A DNA stretch of 64,000 nucleotides from Trichoplax adhaerens. Taxonomy: Eukaryota > Placozoa > Uniplacotomia > Trichoplacea > Trichoplacidae. Below the pieces are notes generated by a model, which was given only the letters and a program-made list of their open reading frames with translations, ran no database searches and was not told where the DNA came from. The DNA lies in assembly GCF_000150275.1 (NCBI RefSeq), contig NW_002060944.1, positions 8,011,033-8,075,032 on the forward strand, given 5' to 3'. Made by a program: the position numbers and the translations under genes. Shown in pieces: positions 1-13,783 of the stretch (position 1 is its first letter; each line of letters opens with the position of its first letter).

Positions 1-48
1 ATTATCAATCTAATAGTAAGGAGATAGTTGACTGTACTAATTATTATC

Positions 49-54
49 TTTATT
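49..54 (-). terminator. Likely polyadenylation signal of the CITED-like gene
   Basis: AATAAA on the minus strand, about 80 nt past the stop codon of the CITED-like gene. In such AT-rich DNA the hexamer is common by chance, so position is the main support. Confidence 0.45.
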
Positions 55-136
55 TCTACGACGATAATACTAGATATTGAGTTGAAGAGTGTCAATATGA
101 AAGATATAATTAAAATTGATATGTTTCTATCCTTAT

Positions 137-415
137 TTAACTTGGAGTAGTCGGATCAACTAGCTGTGAGTTAAGATCAATTTTTAAATCAGGTAATTCT
201 TCAAGCCTGTATAAGCCAAATTCGAAAATTAAATCGATTATAGTTTGATCATCGATGCTATCGGCTAGTAATTGAAAGTCTTCAAACCAACAACCATCTC
301 GTTCGTAAAATGATTGATGAAGATGGTGATGGAGCAATAGATGATTATTATTCCTGTTCATTGAGTTCTTTCCATGACAGCTTTCATCTTCATTGGTTAC
401 AGTAAATTGAACCAT
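137..415 (-). CDS. CITED-family CBP/p300-interacting transcriptional co-regulator (short, single exon)
   Basis: A 92-residue open frame with an ATG in good context (AAAATGG). Its C-terminal half matches the CR2 domain of CITED proteins: an acidic start (SIDDQ), an amphipathic helix around residues 53-70, then EELPDL near residues 72-77. LPDL corresponds to the LPEL motif with which vertebrate CITED proteins bind the TAZ1 (CH1) domain of CBP/p300 and compete with other activators. Residues 24-33 are His/Leu-rich (LLLHHHLHQ), recalling the His-rich stretches of vertebrate CITED2/4. At 92 residues it is much shorter than vertebrate members (roughly 180-270). I saw no upstream splice acceptor that extends it convincingly, but a 5' coding exon cannot be excluded. 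Expected location is the nucleus. It is transcribed away from the 47-kb gene-poor stretch, which is therefore its 5' side. The family call rests on the C-terminal domain alone. Confidence 0.78.
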   Translation of the reverse strand: MVQFTVTNEDESCHGKNSMNRNNNHLLLHHHLHQSFYERDGCWFEDFQLLADSIDDQTIIDLIFEFGLYRLEELPDLKIDLNSQLVDPTTPS

Positions 416-3400
416 TTTCTCTCAAAGTTTGAAATATTGATATAATATTGAGGATAAAAAGTTTTCAATTTTTTGTGGTACACTTATTTGCTTTGTCAAG
501 TAGGAAGCTTGAAAAGGTTTTATAACAACTTATTAATCAACTTTTAACCTATTTTTCGATCTTTTCCTTTCTCTTCTTGGCTTCACTAGCTTGCGATTTT
601 GATATGTCAATATCGATGATGCTCAATAGGATCAATTCTTATCACCGAGTAGAAATAGAATGGATGGGAAATATTACCAAATATAATCTTGTAATAGTAT
701 CCTTAATTTTTTTATGCCTATATATAAGGAAATTATCGAGAAATCAACTTATTAATAATATAATCTAGTAATCGATGGTAACACTGAGTAAATTTAAATT
801 ATTATTTCAAGTAGAAGAAGTCAGCTGGACTGGAATATTAATATTTAGTCATTGTAGTTTAAGTCAAATCTAGTTCATTCCATTACTTATTGAGCTGGAG
901 TGCAAGTGAAAATAATTTACACGGTCACGAGTTATTTATATTGTTTCCATGTGATAGAAATAAAGCAAGATTAAATAGAATAGACAAGCAAGATAGGATG
1001 TCTATATTAATCAATATTATTTCAATAATTTGAACCAATGAGAATGAGTAATAACCTAAAGTCATTTTATTTAATGTCTTTATTGGGGAGTATTATTTTA
1101 TTACGCTTCTATGTGAAAAGAATAGCTTTAGGTGTCGATTTCGATCCTAGTCGATACGCAAATGGAAATAAATTGAGCACGAGGTTGGTAATAAAATTAG
1201 GAATCAATAAAGATTTCAATTAAATAGTCAGACAAGAATAAAATTTGATTTTGTTGTCTTGTCAAGCATTTTATAATCAAAAAAATACATAAGGATATCG
1301 GAAAGGAAGGAATGGAAAGGAAAATAGTACCGTAGTTAAAAGAGTAAAAAATCATCTTTTAGCTCTTTCTTCCTCCTTTCTTGGTATAAATTTTGTCAAA
1401 ATATATTGCTATATTTAGCTCTTAATCCTTGGTAACAATTATACCTACGTTAGGCATGCATTGATTAACATTATCTTACCCATGGCCGTAGCCTATTTTA
1501 CTTCTTTTTTCTTAATTACTTGATCATCGTCTATAACAGCATGGCGCTCTAACTATGTAATTTATTCTATTAAATCCTATTATTGACTAGCTTTATTCAA
1601 ATAGATTACAGTTGAAATTCTTCATCATCAACAATAGAATAGTATGACTGCTCTACACCCCCTGCTTGGAATAAAAGGATAATATCAATCATAGAAGGTA
1701 ACCATTTATTAATTGTTTGACTAAAATGATGATTTATCAAAGGGAATTATAAATATAGCGGCGTCGAATTGAATGCACTAAACTCAAAATGAAGGTGTAA
1801 ATAAAATTTCCCAAATTTAGATATGGATCATATCCTACATATCCCTAAAAAATTGACGTATACTCGTAGTGCAGAGAGCGAGAGAGAAAATCTATTGACA
1901 TCCATACTGCGATCATAATGATAGCAGATTATATTTTGAAATCATCGAAAATGTCAAAATAAATGATTACAATATTACATCCGTATAATGAGCATCTTTT
2001 TATCTCGTTATTCTATTCAGTTATAATTTCCAATCTTAGTAATAGTTATAGAAAATCAAGTATTAAAATAAGGTAATCATAGAAACTATATTATCTGCAA
2101 GTAAATTTAATGCATTTATCTTCGCTTAAGGGAGTTGAGCTTCAAAATTTAGAAATATTTTCAATTTTGATCAGAATGGATAGAGATGAAGAAGAAAAAA
2201 GTAGAAAATAATATTCTATAGCGCAATTGATAAGGAAATTGCTGATTATGTTGGAAAGATATTGAACTATAATGATGACATTGAAATGCTTAATGGAATG
2301 GAATAAATACTTGGCACCATCTTTTATTATTAACTTGCATTTTATATTTGATAGCACGTTTTGGACTAATCTATCGAGTAAATAATATATTATTCTCGTC
2401 AACAGCAGTCTATATTATATATTGTATAACGATATAGTTCATTCGATAGAAATAGATGGGATGGACATAACTTTAGTATCCATAACGATATTTTTTATAA
2501 TATATGCCTTAATAAACTGTTTAATTAGTAGATGAAATAACGTTGATAAAATGAGATGCAATCTTTGATGCAGATCTTACATGGAAAATAAAATTATACT
2601 GCTGCCTACTTAAGGTCCAATTATATATGCAAAGACATATAAGCTATAATTATCTTAATTGCAATATTATAACGACGAGGTCATGATTTATTAAGATATG
2701 AATTTTTTATACCATCATAATGAATAGATATGAATGTCAAGGATGAATAGACATCTCAATTCATTTTCACTAGTTATTTGTAGAATTTAAAGAACAACAT
2801 TATAAGAAATAAAATATAACCAAGTTATGCCGCAAAATGATGACGTAAATCAACTTAGGAAAATAGAAAAGAAGGCGACATAGGAGGTTAATTAAAGCAT
2901 CTCGTCAGCTAATAAAATCAACTTGGTCAATTAGGTTAATAATGCCTCAACTCGATGATAATGTTGAAGGAAGAAAGCCCAATGACTAGGAATATTTAAG
3001 ATATCAAAATGTGATGATTAAAAAAACTACGCATAGATTAATCTTTGACTGTGACTGTATATATATTTAAAGTATGTACTTGTGGTAATTGAAGCTATCA
3101 TTTCTCTGTTGCTATGGCTAAGCAAATAGTTTTGATCAATATAGCTATTATTATTTAAAATAGAGGACTATATCTTTCTATGTTTATATATTTCTGAAGT
3201 ATTGCATTACTAAAATCGTCATTATAATCAAGAAACGATTATAATTATCGTTACCTTAGCCTATTCTTACGACTATTGTCATGACGATAGCTAAGAGGGT
3301 AATTTATGCCCCCAGACGAAAAAGATAATTTCAACGGCATTTAAAACAAGAGAAGCTATGATGACAATTGGATATAGCTAGGATGAATTAGAATCATGAA

Positions 3401-6400
3401 CAATAGTAAATAAAATACAAATAAATACTGTTAAACATGTCAATATCAAAAGTTAAATTAAGCTTTCCGAGACGTTGAGATTGCATGTTAACCTTATTGC
3501 TGTACTTTATATTTTATCGAGTCTAATAGAAATCAGTTGGTCGTTAATTTAATACCCATTCCTCTCTCATCTATATCTTACAATTTTATTCAGTCTTTTC
3601 ATCATCAATGATGGAGAAATAAATTAGTTAATAATGAAAAGAATAATTCATTCCCATAAACGTTCAAGCTAGTTTCCCATCTTTTAGTAACGCTATGATT
3701 TCCATGTCACATTCAATAAAATGACGATATTACTTATGTGCAATGAATACAAATCGCTTACTCTGGCTATCATTTTTTGTCATTTAATCATAGCAAAAGT
3801 TAAATTGATAAGGCAAATAATATAAACATAAATTAAAAGTAATAGACAATAGCCAATGATTGATCACTAATTCTAATGCTATCATCTAAATCTAATATAT
3901 TGATATCCACAAAGAGTCCAAAGACAGCTTCTATCAATTATAGGATAACATTATCTTATTCGCCTTTTTCTTACTGGCAGAAGGATATACCATATATTCA
4001 TAATACATTTTCATGTGCTCATATTTTATACTCATTCTTTTTGGAAGTAAGATAGGAAATCCCCAAAAAAACTTCTTATAGAACGCACCTTGCTACGCCG
4101 TCATTTATTTCTCATTGTAGTTTGATTGTTAGTATGGTGATTATCTTTCAACGTTAAGTTTGGAAATAAATCCATGATACATTCACATTTTAATCATAGC
4201 TGAGTGAAATGGATAATTTATTCTTGGTTAAGGCAAATAGATTTACTATTTTACTTCTACTTTAGCTTATCATTAAGTACGATTCCTATTGCCAATAATA
4301 ATTTGTATAGTTACGACGTTGCAAATACAGATGATGGTTACAAATATTACATCATGATCTAAATGAACATTCCTCAATCTAGCTGCAGTTTATACAGTGT
4401 CGATTTGGATCAGTATAGTAGAATGGAAATCAATAATAAAGTACATAGATGAGTCTGAAACCTGCTTCATTAACAATTTAAAAACTATCATTTATTTTTG
4501 ATGTCATCTAGACCTTGATAGCAAAAAATTCAATTATCTGCCATGTTGCCCTTTGACTTTGTATATGTCATATATATATATAGGTTACGGCCATTCCTAA
4601 GAATGATTTTGTCCTTAACATATATATAAAGTAAAGGAAATTGATACCGAACCAATTTTTCTGCTTATATCTGAATCAGGATAGCTAATACAGATGCTAT
4701 TAACACATCTTGACCTATGAATTTTTAGATTAAAGAATTGCTATATGATTCATTCTATACATAATTTGCTTCCCTATTCTTATCGTAATGGTGGCAAATT
4801 GTTCTGGCGCTCAGATATCGAATTATGTACTGCAGTATAGGAAGCTATCCTAAAGAAGTTGTTAGCACTATCTTTAAGTTACATTAACTTTAGCTGTGAC
4901 TTAAAAATTGGTGTAAGTGAATTAATGATGTTTAAGATCTACTCCACAACTCATATTAAATATCAAATATTTAGCAGTACAATCCAGATGCAATGATTGG
5001 TAATGGCTAAAATTAGAACAGTGATTCATACGAGCGAGAAACAAGTAATAGACCAATCTTAAGTTCTTTGTTTAAACTTTGTCAGTTAGTTGGATTAGTA
5101 TTTACGCAGGATAGAGAAATGCACATACCCCCAAAAATCATAAAATATAAGTATTTATGACCTGCTTCATGATTCAAGTTAAACATCTATTTATCTATAT
5201 TCAATTTCAGTCGCCTTGCTAATCCCTATTGGTACTATATAGCGTACTATTTACTGCATCTATAGTAAAAGAGATTGTTTTAAATATACCTATTTATCGC
5301 TGTGGTAGATTACGTCAGTTTTAAAATCCTCTGTCTTGATATTGAACTACATCTAAACTACAGATCATGCAGATCTACTTTATGATTCATTTTCAGTGGC
5401 AATCATTTTACTAGCTTTCTAGAAAAGGTTAGTAGAGTCTAATGATAAGAATACAATATCAACGTATACCGCTAAGGAGATACTTAATAGTTAAAGTAAA
5501 GTTCTTTCTTTCGATTGTACTTTAAGTTGGAGTAGATATTAGCTATGGCGAATTAGAGTATAATCAATTAAGTTACTAGGCATATCATAGATGATTTCCT
5601 AATGCTGCTTACTTAGAGGCATGCGATACTTGTTAGATGCGATTAATGAACATTTCTCAATATGACTGTAGTAAGTTGTAGTATAGAGAATGATACACGT
5701 CTAATCCTTATGTCAATGTTAAATCAAGATATCTTTGGAACGATAAAGGTAAATCTTCTCGATCAAGTTTATTCACTAATTTCAACTGAAAGAATATATG
5801 ATCTATTGAATAATGACATCATTGCAATTTTCAAGTAAATCGATTATTTTCTAATCTAACTGAATATGAATATCATTTGCCATTATCTTACTAGTTATGA
5901 ATATTTACCCGATAGTAATTATAATAATTCGTTGAAATTCTCTCAAGTTGAATTTTTTTAGCTGGATGACCAAGGACAGTAATCTGGATGACTACCGGTT
6001 GTGTCAATGATCTGATCCTTGACTGAAGATATTATATATATATCAACTAGAATTCTATCCTTCGATCTCATAGCGGTGTGATAAACGTCATCAAGGTTGT
6101 CCTCGACAACAATAACAACAATGCATTCATTCTTTTCATCTTTCAATCAACAATCAAATGTATTTGTTGGTATATGTATCATCAATGTGTAGATTGATTA
6201 ATGCCTGACTCTTTGTCACCTATGGTATACAATTGGATTGATGGTTAGAATAAGAACGCGATGCTGTAGTGATGGATTGGATCACAAATTACTGATTGGA
6301 TATTCTTTTAGCTATCGAAATAAGGCGGGAGATCCCCGACTGTGATAATTATCTCAACAAATTAAACTATGCGTCTATTTCATACAATTGATCATGATAA

Positions 6401-6456
6401 TGCATCCAAATGATTACGTTAATAATCTACTATTATGATCATGGTTAGTACTAAGA

Positions 6457-6710
6457 TGAATGTTGGACTACTACTCTCCCCATGTAGCCAACTGTAGATT
6501 AGAAATTAAGATGGATAAGATTAGTAGAAACACTTATGCCAATGAGCGACATTGGATTAAAATAGATGCAATCGATAGAATCATAGCTATAACGAGAACG
6601 AATATTGGATTACTCTCCTCATGCAGCCAACTATAGGTTAGAAATCAAGATGGATAAAATTGATCGACATATCGACGAGTAATAATGGATCGAAATTAAT
6701 GCAATCGAAT
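6457..6710. repeat. Diverged tandem duplication (two units of about 115 bp)
   Basis: Unit 1 is about 6457-6576 and unit 2 about 6598-6710. Shared blocks in the same order include a TGTTGGACTACT-like start, CATGTAGCCAACT, TTAGAAATTAAGATGGATAA and an end near ATGCAATCGA. Similarity is roughly 75-80% by eye with small indels, so the duplication is old. No coding frame is shared. Confidence 0.7.
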
Positions 6711-7385
6711 TTGCAATAAGAATAACTGCAGACTGTAGAGTAGCACAGCTATGAGCAATTTTGAAATAAGAAAGTAGAATTTGAAGAATATTACTTTAGT
6801 AGAATCTAATCATTTATGAAAATATAGAAATGATTATTGGTAGTAGAAGCGAAAGCCAATAGCGATTTGAGATAGGATATGCGTAATAGAATTCTTATAA
6901 TTAAAATTATGATCTAATATCATGATCAATAAATTACTGTAAACTAAGGAAATAGTCAGGGGTCGTTGTTATAGAAAGATCAGCTATAGGGATTAAATAG
7001 GTCGTATAGCAGTAGAGACATCAACTATTTTTGTTCCAATTTCGTAGTAGGTGAATTAATTATTAGAGGTTACATGAGCAGTTAAAGGTGAAATTGCCAC
7101 CATTAGCAACTTATAATATAACATCATTCTTTCTCTTCTATACCAAGCTACCAGGAAGACTTACGGGTTACGGCATTTATTATGATAAAATCGCTTCTAA
7201 TTAGTATCAAACAATATTAACCACTTAAAGGTAATGCTTATGATGCTTTCTATTGAATGTATTTTGGATTCTAGCTACCTTTACTATCCAGAAATTACGG
7301 CATATATCTATCGTTGGGCCATTGAAACTTATCACGAAAACGTTAATATCATTATTTCATAGCCCGCTAGACTTAACAACTACAA

Positions 7386-7423
7386 TGATGATGATGATGA
7401 TGATGATGATAATGATGATGACA
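7386..7423. repeat. ATG/GAT trinucleotide microsatellite
   Basis: About ten nearly perfect ATG repeats (ATGATGATG...ATAATGATGATG). It produces a poly-Met stretch in one frame, which should not be taken as a protein. Confidence 0.9.
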
Positions 7424-8619
7424 TTTTGCAAAAGAATAATACATCATATTGATTTTCTGTTTTCTTCTCTTTGATGATACTTTCGGCATTCTCGCCTGGA
7501 ACATAGGATTTAGCTCTTCTTTTCATTAACCGCTATATTCAATTAATTATTGTTTCTCAATGAATAAAAACCCAATCCATGACAATTGGTTTTAATTCTT
7601 TACGTGCCCACTATTCTTACAATCTCCCGTTGGTTCTAATAATCATCCATCTTCAATTCTTTCCTTGTTGACTTTGATACTGTTATTTCTTATATCAATA
7701 GTGATAACGGGAAGCTTCTATATTTATTTTTGAGAGATAGATCAAAAGCTGCCCAATGTCGAAATTATTGTTTCAGAAATTATATTAAAATGCTTTTCCA
7801 TATAAAGATGTAAACCAATTTGATTTTTATCTCATCGTATTTCTCATCCGTAAAAACTGCATTGCTCTTACTGATTTTCAAATAGAATAAAAAAGTCAAA
7901 TGAATTTTTTTTGCTTTACACAGTATCTTATGCTTATTATTATGATTGCAATATAATTCTGTTTTAATCAAGATACGCATAATTCTATACTAATGTTAAA
8001 ATTTTAATATGTAAATTACTGATGATTATAGCGGGACTATAATTACCATAAATTAAGATCTAAAATTAAATAACTAGTTTTATTTATGGAGCACCGAATT
8101 TCGGTTTACTGAAGCTCTTCGATAAACCTATAATTACTTCAATGTCATTTTTATAAAAAGAATAAAATTTTCTTCCATTGCAACTGTTTGTACATAAAAT
8201 GCCGCAAATCTGAACTACGGTACGATAATGCACTGCTATAGCATCATTTCTATCTGGACAACATTTTTCATGAAATATGCGAAACTTGAGATTAATCCAT
8301 CTGTCATGCTATTATTTCCATATGAAAGTCATATTCTGTTACGTATTTAAGAACTAATATGCGGAAAGAGAATCCATGGCATGATTTTCAACTAGGGACA
8401 ATGAGAAATTAGAGAAATAAAGCAAGGGCTACATATTATTGAGATGAATAAATGCATATGTGCAATGCATTGTAAAATATATTGATTAGATATAGCCCCA
8501 AGCAAGTATGCTAATCAATTAGGAATGACAACACGACGATTTGATATGTTCGCTACGTATATATAACAAGATAAATGGTTTTATAATAAAACATGGATCT
8601 TTCGATGGGATTCCGTAAA

Positions 8620-8916
8620 TGCGTATACGAAATATGGAAAGTAGCAAAGTGGCTTAGCTAACCTCTTATTGTTATACCTTAACGGTAAGGAATGCACGTA
8701 GTACATGTTGTAGCTTCTGTATATTTTATCATTTTATCACCAAGAATTTACCAGTATATCCATTTATCGAGATATGGAAAGTAGCAAGGAAAACTCAGTT
8801 AACGTCATACTATTATTATTATGCCTTAATAGTACGGTAAGGAATAATGCATGTTGTGGCTTTTGTATACTTTGTGATTAACCATCATGAATTTACTAGC
8901 ATATCCATTTATTATT
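8620..8916. repeat. Diverged tandem duplication (two units of about 150 bp)
   Basis: Unit 1 is about 8620-8772 and unit 2 about 8773-8916. Both run through ATATGGAAAGTAGCAA, a TTA-rich block, CCTTAA..GGTAAGGAAT, CATGTTGTRGCTT.TGTATA, then GAATTTACYAG and ATATCCATTTAT. They are adjacent head to tail, about 75-80% alike, with no open frame. Confidence 0.75.
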
Positions 8917-11867
8917 TTCTAGTGCAAAAAAAGCAATCGCTGCAAAAATGACATCATCATTTGTATGATTTTTTATCCAAAAGTAAGCGATTACCTAGCA
9001 ATCTATATATTCAAATGCAAAGTAAGTAGCAATAATTTTATAATTTAAGAATACGTAAATGGTATGTCATCAAGCTAACTCATTATAGTCATTTTTGTTT
9101 GATATAAATGCAAAGTCAATAGGCAGCTATGATGTCATCGTTGATATATGATTTTGTCTAGTCGGTAAAGTTCAACCATAATCTATCAAAGTTACAGCCA
9201 ACTTTACCTAATGTGTGCAGATAGAGAATAATTATATTAGTTTGAGCTTCATGATTCCATTCATTTGCTTTTGACACATCGATATTTGTTCATTCTAAAA
9301 TAAAGGATAAATAGCCAATACAATGATGTAGAAGCTGCAATAATTGTAAAATGCTTTCAGGAAGTCATCAGCTACGCTCGTATCCAACATTGAATATCTT
9401 TTACTCTATCAAAATTATGGCTGCAGGTATGAAATCAAGCGATCCATAGCGATCCGCTAAGTGATGGGATTTTATTGACCCCGGGCAAAAAAATTGAGAT
9501 TTAAATTATCGATCATCAAGATCTAATCAAGAAGTAAAACTATGATTAAAGTAGACTTTGTTTTTTTACATTACACCTGAAAAGGATGGCAAACTTCAAA
9601 TGATTATTTTCAACTCTATTGATGATTGAATTGTAACAATAGGAAATGATCCAAGTCAATATTAAATTTTGATTACTTTGTCTATTCAAGTTATGTCGAT
9701 GGGCATTATTGTTATTGAGGGTGTTGAGGAGGTGTATTCTTTTGAAATAGGCATTATTCCATCACATGTACAAATTGTTATTCTTCCTCAGGGAAAATGA
9801 GGTTGTCATTATCATCAAGCTGTAGGATCACAATCAACAAACAATACAATATCAACATCATCCTATATCATGCAATATCGACATTGTTGCTTACTCTCTA
9901 CTCAATCCATTCAAATCAAGAGATTCGATTTAGTCAGCTAAAATAGACGTTCAACTTTCAACAGGATAATGTTATCCTGTTATTTTTGTAGTTATTTCTT
10001 AGTGATTTTCTAATTAAATCATGATCCATCATCGATCGATGGAAATTGGTAGACTGTATTATTATACGCAAATAATTTACCTTTTCTATTTTACTCATTC
10101 TCTCTATCATTCCCCCTTTCGTCTATTCTCCTTTAAAACAATGTTGCACTCTTAATGATAACTTTAAATATTAAGAAATAGATTAAAAATGACTAGCGGA
10201 AATGATGACATCAATCTAATATAACAATATTCGTCATCCACTACTCATGATCGCAAAACAATTCTTTCCTGTCGCCTTTTCCTCTTGATCTATATATATA
10301 ATTTTGTATATAATTCTGAAATATTTTAATTCCTGATCTTACATATTAAAATAGGATCATTAGATAACGTGATAAAACAGAATTAATCAAAATTTATTAG
10401 AATTATTATTTGAATTACTGATCTAGACTTTTCCCTATGTACAAAAATCGATAACTTCAATGCAGAATATGTATGATTTTAGCATTTTTTATTATATTAG
10501 GTAACTTGGACATTGCAAAAGCAATTAATGTAATTTTCTTGCTATCTAAGGTCTGATAGAACTTGATCCATTTGCCAATCAACAAAATAATATAGGATAA
10601 GTATCATTTACTATCCTTCCTTATCGGGCAACTTGAACATTGCAAAACAAACTAAATACACCATATCAGGTTTCCTCTCTTCCTGCAGATCATTGTTATC
10701 GACCTTTAGAAATAAGCAGGGTCATTCTAACTTAACTTACTACTATGAACAAGCTTCACGAGTTTATGGGGCAATAATTATTTAGAATCAATTTTATGGG
10801 GAAACTATCTTCAATATGTCAAGAAACTACGTCTATTCCCCAATCTCTGAACAATTAATTTTTAACTGTATTCTAATTCATGACACACATTCCGTTAAGT
10901 AACTGTATAAAATTGAAGAAATAGTAGGAAAATAATACGATGATATTTTAATTTTTCAGTCATGTTAAAATGGATCGACAGTTTTATACACTGAACCTGA
11001 ACGTAAAAGACATTTCTATTAAGAGGACAGTTCGTATAATCAGTACTAAATTTTTTATCTGTCATTTCAGAGTGTGCGACTGAAATGGCGAAAAATTGCT
11101 GTCAAAGTATTATTATTCCGATGTATAATTAGGACTTTAACAGCAACTATGATTAAGTCCCATATCCCTTCAGGATGGCAACTTACAGTTCATTAACACT
11201 TATAGTCCATATCAGTTTCTATCATGGCTTCTGGATGTGTTTTAAAGACTTCCCCTCTCTGTCAAGCCTTTATTAAGTCCCTCTATATTAGAGGAAGATA
11301 TTAAATAGGGCATTGGTAGAAATTTAATTTTTACTAATATTTCTATAATATCGTGATGACAATTGCTGTTATGTGCTATTGTCATTTTAGAAGCGAGATA
11401 GGAATTTGAAATCAGCATTTCATTCTTAAAAATTTACAAATAGGCAATAGAATTGATTGATGATGTAAAACAGAAAGAGATTAAAAATTTTGATCATTCT
11501 CTTCACTGGTAGCCGTCATTTTAAAGTGAACCATTTTTCCTGGATACAACTAGAAAACTATGTCAATTAATTTTTCCCTTTCTATCAAATTGAATCTCCT
11601 CTCTAGCTAAGTAGCAATTGGTGCAAATATTAAGTTAATCTCTCCAAATATTATTCAAACTTATTGTATAGAGACGATTGTTATCATTTAATAATTTACC
11701 CTAGCAATCGATGATACAACTACACGTAGACGGAAATAGAAATCCTTTACTTCCAATCAATCATGACAGTCATGGCTTTGAGTCAAGAAATAACCTATAA
11801 CCGTATTAATTTAAATAACATCTTATCCAATCCAAGATGACGATTACTATTTTTAGGCAATAATCTC

Positions 11868-12262
11868 AAGATAGAATCGTATTTAAAACTTCAATTCTTG
11901 ATTATTACTATCCGATTCTGAAAATAATCACTTCTGCCAATTGGTAAATGTGTTTGAATAAATTATATATGTGCATATTAAACCGCATTCGATTTATGGT
12001 TCCAAAATAGTCAATATCGCAGGAAAATATGGATCAATTTTTTGTATTACCTTTAATCATCATGTCATTCTTAAGATAAAATCGTATGAAAAAACTTCAA
12101 TTCTTGGTTGTTATACTACTAGATCCTGAAAATAATCACTTCTACCAATCAATAAGTATGTTTGAGTAATTATTTTAAACCGCATTCGATCCATGTTGCT
12201 AAAATTGTCAATGTCACTGAGAGATGTCGATCATTTTTCTGTATTACCTTCCATCATCATAT
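11868..12262. repeat. Diverged tandem duplication (two units of about 190 bp)
   Basis: Unit 1 is about 11868-12062 and unit 2 about 12078-12262. Shared ordered blocks: ACTTCAATTCTTG, CTGAAAATAATCACTTCT.CCAAT, AAACCGCATTCGAT, GTCAAT and TGTATTACCTT.CATCAT. Conservation is patchy, with nearly invariant blocks of 15-20 bp separated by changed sequence. Confidence 0.78.
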
Positions 12263-13387
12263 ACATTGTTTGTAATTGAATCATACTGTAGGGAAGAAAG
12301 TTAAAAGAAATTCAAACTATATTACTTCATCCATTGCATGTTGATGATGATTCTTATCGGAGTCATTCTTAATGAATTGAATAAGATAGAATGTTGAAAA
12401 ATCTTTTTTTTATCCCAGTCATCATAAGCATTATTCTAAGTTAGTCAATTAATCGATAAAGAACAATATAGGTAGGAAATAATTTAAACTGGCTTAAGTG
12501 TCGATATTGGTTGAAACTGTAGATGGATAAGAACTAAACTAGCCGAGATTGATCATTGGTGATCCGATGAATAATTATTCTAATCCGTTGGTGTTCCGTG
12601 TTGTTATTTCCTTTAAAATGGAACAACGTAGTATTTAAAATGAATTTGAATTGAAAATAATGTCCTCTATACAATAATTCAATACAAAATTAGCATACAA
12701 AGTAAAGAAAGGCGGCTATCGATGACCTAGATAAAAGAAGTCAAACAACCAAGCCAATTATATTGTCGATTCAATTATAGCTCGAATATTATATCATTTC
12801 CTCTTTTTTTGCAAATTAAAAATGGTTTATCATCTTGAACCTAACTCTAATTTAATATCGATGTTAGCCTATTTCTTATTGTTCAACTTAGGCAAATCTA
12901 TCATTTTAGAAAACCAATTCTAACTGAAAATATATCATCAAGCAGAGTTAAATGATTATCTTGTGTAATAAGAGATTAATGAATATAATAAGAACCTAGA
13001 GATTATAGGACTACGATTTTTAATTTAAGCTCGGATAATAACTTGGAAAGCTATTGACTCTCTTTGACTACAATTTTAAACGTAATTAATTATCTTTAAC
13101 GAACGGCTGATTATTTTATTCGTTCAAATTCTTTCGATAGCTTTGAAATTTCGGATAAAAAGTATGTTTGAACAACTCTGTTGACAATATTAGGTCAGCG
13201 CTATGATGGTCCGTCAATTATGTTGATTTATTAAACAGTTTAAATAATAACATTTTACTCCTTATCCACCCTTAGGATCAGAATTAATTTTGATGAGCTA
13301 TAGGTCAAAGGGTCAACGTGACCGTCATGGCATCATCAAATTAATTTAAAGTATACGTCAGGGTACGATAAAGTCAGGATGTGCAAT

Positions 13388-13783
13388 GAAGACTAAAAAT
13401 CAATATTCCGTCTATCCAATTGATGGCTTTTCGATCATTCTTCCCTTCCAAACACTACCTTGACCAATAGGTACTGCTAATTTCAGGAATTAAACTTATA
13501 AAATGATTATCTCAAACCAATCTGTTACTTTAATTTCATGCTCACTTTGAGAATATAACTAATACCTCGCTAAGTCATTCTTGTCGAACGTAAAAGATGA
13601 TCCAAGTCAAAGAATGTAAATCAACATTCCATCCATCTAATTGATGCCATTCAGATCATTCTTCCCTTCCAAACACTACCTCGACCAATAAGTACTGTCA
13701 ATTTCTAGAACTAGACTTATGAAACGATCATCTTAAACCAGTCTGTTAACTTTAATTTAATGCCCACTTCAAAAATACATATA
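13388..13783. repeat. Diverged tandem duplication (two units of about 170 bp)
   Basis: Unit 1 is about 13388-13560 and unit 2 about 13610-13783. Shared blocks: TCAATATTCC.TC.ATC, GATCATTCTTCCCTTCC, AAACACTACCT.GACCAATA, TTAAACCA.TCTGTTA and TTTAATTT.ATGC. One of the clearest duplications in the desert. Confidence 0.8.

Noticed and set aside
7253-7474. 73-codon frame with a Met run
   Set aside because: Produced by an ATG microsatellite. No biological protein is implied.
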